Positions 46,685 through 55,980 are shown, counted from the stretch's first letter. The stretch: DNA of 64,000 bases from Sphingomonas sp. BAUL-RG-20F-R05-02 (GCF_022662305.1 NZ_JAKNQH010000001.1:868001-932000), one strand, 5' to 3'. A program made the numbers and translations. Notes: generated by a model not told the origin, from the letters alone.

Positions 46685-46849
46685 TCAGGCGCCGCCGATA
46701 CCGTGAATGACCTTGCCGCTGCCGCCGCAATTCGTGCAAGCGGCGTCGCCGATGGTGCCGGTGCCGCCGCAGACCGGACAGATATCCTCTCCGGTGCCAG
46801 GGGTGCCGGGGGCAGCGTCATCGCCGGGGTTGAGCGGTTCCTGATTCAT
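46685..46849 (-). CDS. Small CxxCxGxG zinc-motif protein
   Basis: A 54-residue acidic protein with two DnaJ-type motifs, CPVCGGTGTIGD and CTNCGGSGKV, which together would hold one zinc. An N-terminal Pro/Gly/Asp-rich tail (MNQEPLNPGDDAAPGTPG) precedes them. It is the size of half a DnaJ zinc domain and has no J domain. ATG 46849 was preferred to earlier in-frame starts because the motif-bearing protein starts cleanly there. Function unknown. Confidence 0.65.
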   Translation of the reverse strand: MNQEPLNPGDDAAPGTPGTGEDICPVCGGTGTIGDAACTNCGGSGKVIHGIGGA

Positions 46850-47032
46850 TGTGGGTGCCTTTCGCGGTGGTTGTCCGTGTTCAACCCATGAACCGCCGCG
46901 CGGGTTCATCGTCCCCTTAGGCAAGTCGCCTACCAGAATTACTGCCGCCGATCTGGCCGTTCTTCAGTGACGGTGCGACCCCGTCGGTCGCGGCATCTTC
47001 GACTGCCGCGCGGAACGCTCGTCCTGCAAAGC

Positions 47033-48907
47033 CTAGGCCGCCACCCTGACCTCTGCGTCCACCCGCGCCAGCGTCAGTACCGCGATCGCGCCGCGCCCCC
47101 GGCCCTCGCTCTCCAGCCGTAACGCGCCCTGCATCGCCCCCATCGCATTCGCGCACCAGTGCAGGCCGAGGCCGCCCGATTTGTGCGCGCGCGTCGAAAA
47201 GCCGCGCTGAAAGAAGGTCGGCGCGTTCGCGGGGTCAAAGCCCTCGCCGTCGTCGCGGATGGCAATGCGGGTCTCGCCACCCTCTTCGGAAACGGTCGCG
47301 CTGATGGTCCCGCTGCGGGTGCCCTTGGCGGCGATCGCCTCCGCCGCGTTGCCGAGCAGATTGCCGATCACCTGGCTCAGGATCACGCGGCTCGCCATCA
47401 CCAGATGCGCCTCGCCCGGAAAAACGAACGCGATCGACAGGTCGCCCGAATAGCGCGCGATCGTCGCATTGCGCGCCAGGATCTCGCTGACGTCGCACAC
47501 CTCCAGGTCCGGCCGCTCGTGCGCGGCGCGTTGCTGTGCGCCGATGATCTCGAGCACATGCGCCATCGCCTCGCGGCCGATCTCGAGTTCGCCACGCCGG
47601 CGTGTGCGGTCGTTCGTGTCCGCCTCCACCGCCGCGGCCACGAAGGCGACGAGCTTACCGCGTCGTGCCGCCGGAAGATCCTCGCGCGCGAGTTCGGCGA
47701 CCGCGCGATCGAGCATCGCGCGGTCGACCGGAGGCGCCTGCGCAATGCCCTGCGACAGGATCGTGCTGATCGGATTGAGCGCGTTGCGGACGTTGTGCAT
47801 TACCGCCACCGCGCTTTCGCTGCGGCCGAGCGCGAAGCTCTGCGCCTCGATCTGTTCGCGCAGGTCCTGCAACTGGCTGAGCATCGCGTTGAAGCTCGCG
47901 CCGAGCGAGCCGATTTCGTCCTGCCGCCCATCCTCCGCCAGTTGCCCGAGCGAGCCGGACGCGCGCACCATCTGCATATGCCGTTCCACCCGCGCGAGCG
48001 GGCGCAGCACCAGCCGATCCATCATTCGTCGCAGCATCACCAGCACGATCAGCAACAGCACGGTCGACCCGCACACCGCCAGCAGCAGCATGCGCCGGCC
48101 CAGTATCGACAGGTCGCGCGGAACGGTGAAGGCGGCGCCCGCCACCGCGTGATGGTCCACGCCGTAGACCGGCACCGCGATTCGCGTCTTCGTCGCGCTG
48201 GACGTGATGCGGTCCTGATCCGCCACGTCAGTTAGATTGAGCTTGGCACCAAGCTGAAGCAGTCCGGACAACTGGCCGGAAGTGATCTGCCGCGCCATCA
48301 GCACAACCCCGCGCGGCTCGCCGCTGCCGTCACTGCGCCGCACCTCGGCGATGCCAATCGCGGCGACCACCTGCCCGAGTCGCACATAGAAGCTGGCGGA
48401 ACTGCCCGCCTGCAAGGCCCGCCGAAAATCGACGCGCGCGATCTGTGCCACCAATGCCGCCCGCAACACGGCATCGTCGCCACGCGCTCCGCGCCAGCGC
48501 GCGATGACGATATGGCCGTCATTGGCGATATACGCCATGCCGTTGACGCCGAGATTCTCCATCGCCAGGGGCGAGAAGCTTTCCGCCTCGAATGCGCGCG
48601 TCGGGTGGCCCATATAGTCGTAGCTGGAGTTCCAGTCGCCGTAATCGCGCACCGCGCTTTCCACCTTGGAGGCGTATTCTTGCAGCGCCGCGCGCGTCCG
48701 CTCGATATGGCCGTCGACCGATTTCGCCTCGAGCCGGTTGAAGCTGGGGGTGATGACACTCGCCAGCAGCAGCGTGATCGCGATCGATCCGGCAAGCCCG
48801 ATCGCGGTGAGGATCAGCAGCAATTTGGCGCCGAGCGAGCGCGGATTGCGCAGCGTGGTGACCTGCGTCTCGATCCGGCCGCGCGCCGCGCGGAACCGGG
48901 TGCGCAT
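47033..48907 (-). CDS. CHASE4-type sensor histidine kinase
   Basis: A 624-residue membrane kinase. Helices at about 27-50 and 272-292 enclose a CHASE4-like periplasmic sensor (SYDYMGHPTRAFEAESFSPLAMENLGVN, a CHASE4 hallmark around DYGDWNSSYDY). HAMP covers about 293-345. The phosphoacceptor is H371 in AVMHNVRNALNPIS, an HNxxN-type box instead of the common HExRTP. The ATPase has NLLGNAAEAI, RDDGEGFDP and GGLGLHWCANAM. It starts one base inside the stop of the preceding regulator gene, so the pair is co-translated. Confidence 0.9.
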   Translation of the reverse strand: MRTRFRAARGRIETQVTTLRNPRSLGAKLLLILTAIGLAGSIAITLLLASVITPSFNRLEAKSVDGHIERTRAALQEYASKVESAVRDYGDWNSSYDYMGHPTRAFEAESFSPLAMENLGVNGMAYIANDGHIVIARWRGARGDDAVLRAALVAQIARVDFRRALQAGSSASFYVRLGQVVAAIGIAEVRRSDGSGEPRGVVLMARQITSGQLSGLLQLGAKLNLTDVADQDRITSSATKTRIAVPVYGVDHHAVAGAAFTVPRDLSILGRRMLLLAVCGSTVLLLIVLVMLRRMMDRLVLRPLARVERHMQMVRASGSLGQLAEDGRQDEIGSLGASFNAMLSQLQDLREQIEAQSFALGRSESAVAVMHNVRNALNPISTILSQGIAQAPPVDRAMLDRAVAELAREDLPAARRGKLVAFVAAAVEADTNDRTRRRGELEIGREAMAHVLEIIGAQQRAAHERPDLEVCDVSEILARNATIARYSGDLSIAFVFPGEAHLVMASRVILSQVIGNLLGNAAEAIAAKGTRSGTISATVSEEGGETRIAIRDDGEGFDPANAPTFFQRGFSTRAHKSGGLGLHWCANAMGAMQGALRLESEGRGRGAIAVLTLARVDAEVRVAA

Positions 48908-50820
48908 CAGCCGTGCGTCCCGTTTCCGGCGGTCGTCGCCGCTGCGAGGGTTTCATCGACCATAAAGCGTTGCTGCGCCAGCGCCTGCGCATCCTCGGCC
49001 GCCATCGGCCGCGCAAAATAATACCCCTGGAGGTGCGAAGCCCCCGCCAGCCGCAGCGCCTGCACCTGCGCCGCCGTTTCGACGCCCTCCGCGATCACGC
49101 CGAGGCCGAGCGAGCGGCCGAGGTGGACAATCGAATGGACGATCGCCGCGCTCTCGCGCTCACGCCCCATGCCGTCGATGAAGCTCTTGTCGATCTTGAG
49201 GCAATCGAGCGCGAACTTGCGGATGTTGTACAGGCTCGAATAACCCGTGCCGAAGTCGTCGAGTGCGATGCGGAAGCCCATCTGGCGCAGCTTGTACAGC
49301 GTATCCGCGGCGCGATCCGCATCGTCGAAGATCGCGGTTTCGGTAATCTCGATCTGTACGCGGTTAGGCGCGACCCCGGCGCGCTGCACGCATTCGACGA
49401 CATGACCGACAAAATTATGCCGGCGGAACTGGCGCGGCGAGAAGTTGACCGAGACGTACTGCCCCGGCCAGTCCTTCAACACGCTCAGCGCCTCGTTCAG
49501 CACCCAGTCGCCGAGTTCGTGGATAAGATTGGATTCCTCCGCGATCGGGATGAACAGCGCCGGGCTTACGGGTCCGAACTCTGCGGTATGCCAGCGTAGC
49601 AGCGCCTCGAAACCAACCACTTCCAGCCCGTCGCGCGCAACGATCGGCTGATAGACCAGCTTCAGTTCATTGCGTGCGATCGACTGGCCGAGCCCGCCTT
49701 CAATCTGGCGGCGGAAGCGGATCGATTCGTCCATCGTGTCGTCGTACACCCGTACGGTGCCACGGCCTTTGTGCTTGGCGTCGTTCAGCGCGAGATCGGC
49801 GCGGCGGATCAGGTCGACCGACTCGCGGTGGCCATCACCGCGCTCGACGGTGCCGACATGGACAAGACCAACCGACGCGCCGGCCTGCACCGAGTGACCG
49901 AACAGCTTGAAGGTGGTCGAACAGTTGCGGATCACGAGATCGCACGCCATCGCGGCAGCTTCCGCGCCGGGCGAATCGAACAACAGGCCGAATTCGTCGC
50001 CGCCCAATCGCGCGACCAGCCCGCCTTCTGGCACCGACGCGTGGAGGATGCCACAAATCTGGCGGATCAGCTCGTCGCCGGCAAGATGGCCGAGCGTATC
50101 GTTGACGATCTTAAATCGATCGAGATCGACCATCGCCACCGCGAAATCCCCGCCGCTACGCGCACGGTCGGCGAGCGCGCGCATGAAGGCGAGACGGTTG
50201 GGCGCGTCGGTGAGCGAATCGTGGTTGGCGATATGGGTCGCCTTGCTTTCGTTGGCGGCGAGTTCGAGACCCTGCTCCTCCAGCTGCACCACTTGCCGCG
50301 CGAGCGCGCGGCGCATCTCGGCCATCTCGCGGTCGAGCTGCCAACGGTTCGCAAGCGCGGTCGCCATCTGTGTCACCTCGGCGACCTCGAACGGCTTGGC
50401 GATATAGAAGATCTTGTCGGCGGGGCCGGCCGCCCGCGAGATCTCCGCCGGCGAAAAATCCGAAAAGCCAGTGACGATGACGAGCTGGATGTCGGGATCG
50501 AGCGCGCGGATGCGAGTCGCGGTCTCCTTCCCATCGATACCCGGCGGCATTCGCACGTCGATGAACGCCACCGCAAACGGGTTGCCCGCCGCCTGCGCCG
50601 CCTCGATCTGTGCCACCGCATCCAGCCCCTGCAGCGCGTGCGTCAGCGCGAAATCGGCTGCGGGATCTGCATCGTTCGTCGTCGCATCATCGCCGAACAA
50701 CTCGACGGCCATGGCATCGAGCGCGTCGCTTTCCGCAGCCGCGCTGCCTGCGAAGCTGCGCCGATAGCTGTCGTGCATTGCCGGTTCGTCGTCGACGATC
50801 AGAATCCGCATGTACCGCAC
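48907..50820 (-). CDS. Response regulator with GGDEF and EAL domains
   Basis: A 637-residue cyclic-di-GMP enzyme. The receiver (1-150) has D10/D11, phosphoacceptor D88 (AFIDVRMPPG), T117 and K142 (AKPF), with ~30 extra residues between beta-1 and D88. A coiled linker leads to GGDEF (residues 273-277, RLGGDEFGLL) and EAL (405-407, VGFEALLRW), later ETAIFDDAD and DDFGTGYSSL. Both motifs are intact, so diguanylate cyclase and phosphodiesterase activities are both possible. No RxxD product-inhibition site is seen before GGDEF. The kinase gene follows with a one-base overlap, an unusual regulator-first order. Confidence 0.94.
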   Translation of the reverse strand: MRYMRILIVDDEPAMHDSYRRSFAGSAAAESDALDAMAVELFGDDATTNDADPAADFALTHALQGLDAVAQIEAAQAAGNPFAVAFIDVRMPPGIDGKETATRIRALDPDIQLVIVTGFSDFSPAEISRAAGPADKIFYIAKPFEVAEVTQMATALANRWQLDREMAEMRRALARQVVQLEEQGLELAANESKATHIANHDSLTDAPNRLAFMRALADRARSGGDFAVAMVDLDRFKIVNDTLGHLAGDELIRQICGILHASVPEGGLVARLGGDEFGLLFDSPGAEAAAMACDLVIRNCSTTFKLFGHSVQAGASVGLVHVGTVERGDGHRESVDLIRRADLALNDAKHKGRGTVRVYDDTMDESIRFRRQIEGGLGQSIARNELKLVYQPIVARDGLEVVGFEALLRWHTAEFGPVSPALFIPIAEESNLIHELGDWVLNEALSVLKDWPGQYVSVNFSPRQFRRHNFVGHVVECVQRAGVAPNRVQIEITETAIFDDADRAADTLYKLRQMGFRIALDDFGTGYSSLYNIRKFALDCLKIDKSFIDGMGRERESAAIVHSIVHLGRSLGLGVIAEGVETAAQVQALRLAGASHLQGYYFARPMAAEDAQALAQQRFMVDETLAAATTAGNGTHG

Positions 50821-51058
50821 CGCCTGAAGCTTGAAAGAAGGGAGCCTTCACTCCGTTGCACGGGCGTAAGCGGACAGGGTTAAAGCGCCGTAAATGCTTG
50901 ACACCGCTTCGATGAAAACGCTGTCGGCGGTGTCAGGTTGACCCGGAATGGGGTGCGAAATGGCCGCCTCGGAAATATTCGTTACGTGCCCGATGAACTT
51001 CCCACCACCTTCGTGGGTTCTCTCCGCAACGCCACCGCTCAAATACAAGGAACCAGTC

Positions 51059-51466
51059 ATGTTTAAGAAACTTGCCATGGCGACGCTGATTGCCACCGTC
51101 GCCCTCCCCACCACCGCATTCGCGGGGGTTCAGGATTACGACCACGGCAGCCAGTGGCAGCGTGATCAGGCCGATCGCGATTCGGCCTACAACAACGGCG
51201 GACGCCGCTACCGTGGTCGCGATTACCGGGATAACAACTACCGGAACAACAACTATCGCGGAAATGATCGCCGCTATTATCAAGACTGCAAGCGCAGCAG
51301 CGGTACCACCGGCACGATCGCCGGAGGCGCGGGCGGTGCGGTACTGGGTAGCGTGCTCGGCGGCGGTACGCTTGGCACGATCGCGGGCGGTGTCGGCGGC
51401 GCACTGGTCGGCCGTACGCTCGACAAAAATCATGATCGTGCGCAGAATCGCCGGAACGGCTGCTGA
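51059..51466 (+). CDS. Glycine-zipper (2TM) envelope protein
   Basis: A 135-residue exported protein. The signal peptide is MFKKLAMATLIATVALPTTAFA. The mature part is rich in Asp, Tyr, Arg and Asn repeats (YRGRDYRDNNYRNNNYRGND). A glycine zipper follows (GTIAGGAGGAVLGSVLGGGTLGTIAGGVGGALVG), then a basic tail with terminal Cys. A single Cys (DCKR) precedes the zipper. Such proteins often sit in the outer or inner membrane and respond to envelope stress; the role here is unknown. AAGGAA lies 5 bases upstream of ATG. Divergent from the GGDEF-EAL gene. Confidence 0.85.
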   Translation: MFKKLAMATLIATVALPTTAFAGVQDYDHGSQWQRDQADRDSAYNNGGRRYRGRDYRDNNYRNNNYRGNDRRYYQDCKRSSGTTGTIAGGAGGAVLGSVLGGGTLGTIAGGVGGALVGRTLDKNHDRAQNRRNGC

Positions 51467-51472
51467 TCCGCG

Positions 51473-51507
51473 AGCGGGAGGCTGTCGACCAGCAACAGCC
51501 TCCCGCT
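51473..51507 (+). terminator. Hairpin after the glycine-zipper gene
   Basis: A perfect 13-bp stem (AGCGGGAGGCTGT / ACAGCCTCCCGCT) with a 9-base loop, 6 bases after the stop. No U-run follows directly. Confidence 0.65.
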
Positions 51508-51528
51508 TGCTCAAGCTATAAGCGAAAT

Positions 51529-51575
51529 AGCCACGTTACGTAGCGCATTAGCCGCCTCGTAGCGTGGCTGTTTTG
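51529..51575. terminator. Probable bidirectional terminator before glmS end
   Basis: AGCCACGTTACG and CGTAGCGTGGCT form a 12-bp stem (one G-T pair) around a 17-base loop; GTTTTG follows on the plus strand and ATTTCG on the minus strand. It lies between the glycine-zipper gene and the end of minus-strand glmS, so it can serve both. Confidence 0.65.
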
Positions 51576-51588
51576 TGTCGGTATGCCG

Positions 51589-53412
51589 CTACTCGACCGT
51601 GACGGACTTGGCGAGATTGCGCGGCTGATCGACGTCCGTGCCCTTCGCCACGGCAACATGATACGCCAGCAACTGCACCGGCACGGCGTAGACGAGCGGT
51701 GCGATCAGCGGGTGGACCTTGGGCATGGTGATTGTGGCGATGCACCCGTCGCCGGCCGCCTGCACCCCGTCATAATCCGAGATCAGCACAACCTTGCCGC
51801 CGCGTGCCTGCACCTCCTGCATGTTGCTGACGGTCTTGTCGAACAACGGCCCTGACGGCGCGATTACGATCACTGGCACAGCATCGTCGATCAGCGCGAT
51901 GGGCCCGTGTTTCATCTCGCCCGCGGCGTAGCCTTCAGCGTGGATGTAACTGATTTCCTTGAGTTTTAGCGCACCTTCCAGCGCCAGCGGATAGTCCGTG
52001 CCACGTCCGAGATACAGCACGTCACGTGCGCTGGCGATGACATGCGCCATCGCCTGGATGGTTTCGTCATAGGCAAGCGCGGCGTTAAGCGCAGCCGGAG
52101 CCTCGCCGAGATGCCGTACGATCGCCTTCTCCTCGGCGGCATTGAGTTTACCCTTGGCACGCGCAAGGTTCGCCGCCAGCGCCGCCAGCACTGCGAGTTG
52201 GCAGGTGAACGCCTTGGTAGAAGCGACACCGATCTCCGGCCCGGCATGCGTCGGCAACAACAGATCCGCCTCGCGCGCCATCGAACTGGTCGGCACGTTG
52301 ACGACGGCGGCGATCTTCTGCCCCTCGGCCTTGGCATGACGCAACGCGGCGAGCGTATCCGCCGTCTCGCCCGACTGGCTGATGACGATCATCAGACCGC
52401 CCTCCTCCATCACAGGCTGGCGGTAGCGAAACTCGGATGCGACATCGATATCAACCGGCACGCGCGCAAACTGTTCGAACCAGTATTTGGCGACCATGCC
52501 CGCATAGAAGCTCGTCCCACATGCGACGATTGTCACGCGCCTGATTGCGCTGAGATCGAAGTCCGGGATCGGCAGCGTGACCTTGTCCTCCATGCGCTGA
52601 AGGTATGAGCGCAACGTCTGCGCGACGACGATCGGCTGCTCGTAAATCTCCTTGAGCATATAGTGGCGATGATTGCCCTTGGAGATCAGCTCGCCGGTCA
52701 CACCGGATATGGTGATCGCCCGCTCGACAGGGTTGTTGTCCTTGTCGAAGATCTGCGCGCCGTCGCGGGTGATGATCACCCAGTCACCTTCGTCGAGATA
52801 GGCGATGCGCTGCGTCAGCGGTGCCAGCGCCAGCGCGTCCGAGCCGAGGTAGGTTTCGCCGTCGCCATAACCGACTACCAAAGGCGACCCGAGCCGCGCA
52901 CCGATGAGCAGATCGGGATGCTGCCGGAACAGGATCGCCAAAGCGAATGCCCCGTGCAGGCGCGGCAACACCTCACGCACCGCGTCGGCGGGAGCGAGCC
53001 CAGCCTCGACCTTCTCGCTCACCAGATGCGCGACGACTTCCGTGTCGGTCTCGCTGGTGAAGACGCGGCCGCGCGCGACCAGTTCGTCCCGCAGGGTCTT
53101 GAAATTCTCGATGATGCCGTTGTGGACCAGCGCGACCTCGCCGGTGGCATGTGGGTGCGCGTTGTTGGTGGTCGGTCCGCCATGCGTCGCCCAGCGGGTG
53201 TGCGCGATGCCGGTGTCGCCCGGCAGCGGATGCTCGGCGAGTTCGCGCGCGAGATTGACGAGCTTGCCCGAGGCGCGCCGCCGCTCGATCGCCCCCTCGA
53301 AATCGGTCGCGATGCCGGCCGAATCGTATCCGCGATATTCTAGCCGCCGCAAGCCATCGAGCAGACGATCCGCGACGGGCTCCTTACCGACAATTCCAAC
53401 GATTCCACACAT
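51589..53412 (-). CDS. glmS: Glucosamine--fructose-6-phosphate aminotransferase
   Basis: Makes glucosamine-6-phosphate from fructose-6-phosphate and glutamine, first step of UDP-GlcNAc synthesis. The 607-residue protein starts MCGIVGIVG, with Cys2 the glutaminase nucleophile after Met removal. Glutaminase features include HTRWATHGGPTTNNAHPH and HNGIIENFKTLRDELV. Two SIS domains follow, with RVTIVACGTSFYAGMV, VISQSGETADTLAALR and the ending DVDQPRNLAKSVTVE. It lies 47 bases after glmU. No glmS ribozyme is present. Confidence 0.97.
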   Translation of the reverse strand: MCGIVGIVGKEPVADRLLDGLRRLEYRGYDSAGIATDFEGAIERRRASGKLVNLARELAEHPLPGDTGIAHTRWATHGGPTTNNAHPHATGEVALVHNGIIENFKTLRDELVARGRVFTSETDTEVVAHLVSEKVEAGLAPADAVREVLPRLHGAFALAILFRQHPDLLIGARLGSPLVVGYGDGETYLGSDALALAPLTQRIAYLDEGDWVIITRDGAQIFDKDNNPVERAITISGVTGELISKGNHRHYMLKEIYEQPIVVAQTLRSYLQRMEDKVTLPIPDFDLSAIRRVTIVACGTSFYAGMVAKYWFEQFARVPVDIDVASEFRYRQPVMEEGGLMIVISQSGETADTLAALRHAKAEGQKIAAVVNVPTSSMAREADLLLPTHAGPEIGVASTKAFTCQLAVLAALAANLARAKGKLNAAEEKAIVRHLGEAPAALNAALAYDETIQAMAHVIASARDVLYLGRGTDYPLALEGALKLKEISYIHAEGYAAGEMKHGPIALIDDAVPVIVIAPSGPLFDKTVSNMQEVQARGGKVVLISDYDGVQAAGDGCIATITMPKVHPLIAPLVYAVPVQLLAYHVAVAKGTDVDQPRNLAKSVTVE

Positions 53413-53459
53413 GGGTAACGTCCTTCAATGCTCAGTTCCGTTCGTGCAAGCAGGTCGCG

Positions 53460-54827
53460 CTACTTGCCGGCCTTTCTTGCCTTGGCCGCCGCGCGAAACC
53501 GTGGCGCCCAATCTTCTCGCGTTTCCTGTCGGCCGCGCGCAATCGCGAAGCCGTCAGCCGGTACGTCGTCGATGATGACCGAACCCGCCGCCACCAGAGC
53601 ACCATCGCCGATCGACACCGGCGCGACCAGCGCGCTGTTCGAACCGATGAACGCGCCCGCGCCGATCCGCGTCAGCGACTTGTTGTAGCCATCGTAATTG
53701 CAGGTGATCGTGCCCGCGCCGATGTTCGCGCCCGCGCCGACCTCGGCATCACCAAGGTAGGTAAGGTGGTTGGCCTTGGCGCCCTTGCCTAGCACCGCCT
53801 TCTTCATCTCGACGAAATTGCCTACGTGTGCGTCTTCACGCACCACCGCGCCCGGCCGCAGCCGCGCATAGGGGCCGACGATGGCGCCGGTGGCGACGCT
53901 CGCACCCTCGATATGACTGAACGCCCGCAGCGTCACGCCATCGGCAATGGTCGTGCCGGGACCGAACACGACATTTGGTTCGATTACCACATCCCGGCCG
54001 ATTACCGTGTCGTGCGCGAACCACACCGTTTCCGGTGCGATCAGCGTCGCGCCGTTCGCCATCGCATCAGCACGACGCGCCTGCTGCCAGGCGCCCTCCA
54101 CCACGGCCAGTTCCGCGCGGCTGTTGACGCCGGCGACCTCGGCCGCGTCCGTTTCGATCACCACCGAGGTGCGGCCATCGGCGGCCGCCAGCATGACGAT
54201 ATCGGGCAGATAATATTCGCCCGCCGCGTTGTCGTTGCCGACGCGGGCGAGCAGCGCGAACAGATCGGCCGAGCGCACCGCCATAAGCCCCGAGTTGCAC
54301 AGATCGACCGCCCGCTCTGCCGTGGAGGCGTCCTTATACTCGACCATTCTGGCGATGCGCCCCTCGGGCGAGGCGATGATGCGGCCATAGGCGGCGGGAT
54401 CGGGGGGGCGGAAGCCGAGCACAACGCACGCCGGCGCATCGTCGCCAGCCAATCGGTCGAGCATCCGGCGCATCGTCGCAGTACCGACCAGCGGCACATC
54501 GCCATACAGGATCAGCACTGCGCCCTCGAAGCCCGTCAACGCCGCCTGCGCCTGCGCAACCGCATGGCCGGTGCCGAGCTGCTCAGCCTGAAGCGCGGTG
54601 ACAGCACCAAGCGGCGTGACCGCCGCCTCGACCTGTTCGCGACCGGCACCCGTAACCACCACCACCCGTTCGGGCGCGAGCGCGTCTACGCTGGCGAGCA
54701 GGTGGAGCAGCATCGGACGCCCCGCGACCGGGTGCAGCACCTTATGCAGATCGGATTTCATCCGCGTGCCCTTGCCCGCGGCAAGGATAATCGCGGCGAC
54801 GGCGGCGGCGGGGTTTTTCGCGTCCAT
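53460..54827 (-). CDS. glmU: Bifunctional UDP-GlcNAc pyrophosphorylase / GlcN-1-P acetyltransferase
   Basis: Acetylates glucosamine-1-phosphate and joins it to UTP, giving UDP-GlcNAc. The 455-residue protein has the N-terminal Rossmann-like domain (AAIILAAGKGTRMKSDLHKVLHPVAGRPMLLHLL; AEQLGTGHAVAQAQ; LYGDVPLV) and a C-terminal left-handed beta helix (DVVIEPNVVFGPGTTIADGV; VGPYARLRPG; GNFVEMKKAVLGKGAKANHLTYLGDAEVG; NYDGYNKSLT). ATG 54827 begins the family sequence. Upstream of glmS in the same unit; divergent from gph with a 61-base gap. Confidence 0.97.
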   Translation of the reverse strand: MDAKNPAAAVAAIILAAGKGTRMKSDLHKVLHPVAGRPMLLHLLASVDALAPERVVVVTGAGREQVEAAVTPLGAVTALQAEQLGTGHAVAQAQAALTGFEGAVLILYGDVPLVGTATMRRMLDRLAGDDAPACVVLGFRPPDPAAYGRIIASPEGRIARMVEYKDASTAERAVDLCNSGLMAVRSADLFALLARVGNDNAAGEYYLPDIVMLAAADGRTSVVIETDAAEVAGVNSRAELAVVEGAWQQARRADAMANGATLIAPETVWFAHDTVIGRDVVIEPNVVFGPGTTIADGVTLRAFSHIEGASVATGAIVGPYARLRPGAVVREDAHVGNFVEMKKAVLGKGAKANHLTYLGDAEVGAGANIGAGTITCNYDGYNKSLTRIGAGAFIGSNSALVAPVSIGDGALVAAGSVIIDDVPADGFAIARGRQETREDWAPRFRAAAKARKAGK

Positions 54828-54888
54828 GCGCACAGCCCTGCCACGACAGGGTTGCCAATTCCATAGCGCCGGTGCCAGTCGCGCCGAC

Positions 54889-55554
54889 ATGACAGATTTT
54901 TCCTTCGACCTGGTCGGATTCGATCTCGACGGCACGTTCGTCGACAGCAGCGGCGATCTGGCGGCGGCGGTCAACGTCATGCTGGCAAGCGACGGGCGCC
55001 GAACGCTGAGCGTGGCGGAGATCGTGGCGATGACGGGCGGCGGCGTGGCGCGGCTGGTGGCGCTTGCACTGGAGGCGACCGGGGGCGCGACGCCGGCGGA
55101 GACAGAGCATCTCAAGGGTGCGATGCTGGCATCCTACGCGGACAATATCGCGGTACTGACGCGGCCGTATCCGGGTGCGGTAGCGGCTATCGAGGGGTTA
55201 CGGGCGCGCGGGGTGCGTACCGCGATCGTGACCAACAAATTGGCGGATCTGGCCGAAAAGCTCCTCGAATCGCTTGGGCTACAGCATCTTTTCGACACGC
55301 TGATCGGTGGCGACACGCTGGCTGGCGCCAGGCAAAAGCCTGATCCGGCGATGCTGTACGAGATGGTTCGGCGGCTGGGCGGCGGTCGCGCCGCGTTCGT
55401 CGGCGACACGATGTTCGACGTGACCGCGGCAAAGTCGGCAGGCATGCCGGTCGTCGTAGTGAACTTCGGTCGCGAGCCGGTGGGCGGGTTCGGGGCGGAC
55501 GCGGTAATCGACCATTTCGACGCCTTGATCCCCGCCCTGGAGCGGCTGGCGTGA
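54889..55554 (+). CDS. gph: Phosphoglycolate phosphatase (HAD family)
   Basis: A 221-residue HAD hydrolase. It has the nucleophile/acid pair D12/D14 in VGFDLDGTFVDSSGDLA, motif II in TAIVTNKLADLAEKLL, the Lys of RQKPDPAMLYEM and motif III in FVGDTMFDVTAAKSAGM. The cap domain has the Gph-like GGGVARLVALAL segment. Likely clears 2-phosphoglycolate from DNA repair or oxygenation, but other phosphate esters are possible. ATG 54889 overlaps no neighbour. It couples to the VanZ-like gene as GTGA. Confidence 0.9.
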   Translation: MTDFSFDLVGFDLDGTFVDSSGDLAAAVNVMLASDGRRTLSVAEIVAMTGGGVARLVALALEATGGATPAETEHLKGAMLASYADNIAVLTRPYPGAVAAIEGLRARGVRTAIVTNKLADLAEKLLESLGLQHLFDTLIGGDTLAGARQKPDPAMLYEMVRRLGGGRAAFVGDTMFDVTAAKSAGMPVVVVNFGREPVGGFGADAVIDHFDALIPALERLA

Positions 55555-55907
55555 GCAAGCAGACGCTCATGCTCAGGTTGCTGTTCTGGGCGGCGTTGCT
55601 CTTCGCGGTGACGATGGCGTTGCTGCCGCAACCTCCGCACACCCCAGCGGACCAGTTCGGTGACAAGTTCGAACATATGCTCGCCTTCTCGACCATGGCG
55701 GCGCTGGCAGCGGCGGCTTACCCGCGCCTTCCGCTATTCCGCATCGGGGAGCGGCTGTCGTTCCTCGGCGCGATGATCGAGGTGGTGCAATCGATCCCTG
55801 AACTGCACCGCGACTGCGACGTCCGCGACTGGGCCGCCGACACGCTGGCGATCACGGTGGTGTTGTTGATCGCGGGGCTGTTCCGGCTGCGTTGGCGGCG
55901 GCGTTAG
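55551..55907 (+). CDS. VanZ-like small membrane protein
   Basis: A 118-residue protein with three or four membrane helices. The core DQFGDKFEHMLAFSTMAALAAAAYP and GAMIEVVQSIPELHRDCDVRDWAADTLAITVVLLI match the VanZ-like pattern (a D-K-xxH-xxA-F motif and the E-xxQ...R-xxxxxD-xxA-N/D stretch). VanZ proteins influence envelope antibiotic sensitivity, but the biochemistry is unknown. GTG start overlapping gph by 4 bases. Confidence 0.78.
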   Translation: MSKQTLMLRLLFWAALLFAVTMALLPQPPHTPADQFGDKFEHMLAFSTMAALAAAAYPRLPLFRIGERLSFLGAMIEVVQSIPELHRDCDVRDWAADTLAITVVLLIAGLFRLRWRRR

Positions 55908-55980
55908 CCCGGTTCGACGCGTGGCGGGGAACATGCGCGGTCGCCGCTGATTATCTGCTGGTAACATCGGGAGATGACGA

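Noticed and set aside
51470..51588. glmS ribozyme-type element
   Set aside because: The ribozyme would lie upstream of glmS (near 53420), where only 47 bases separate it from glmU; the stems here are downstream of glmS.
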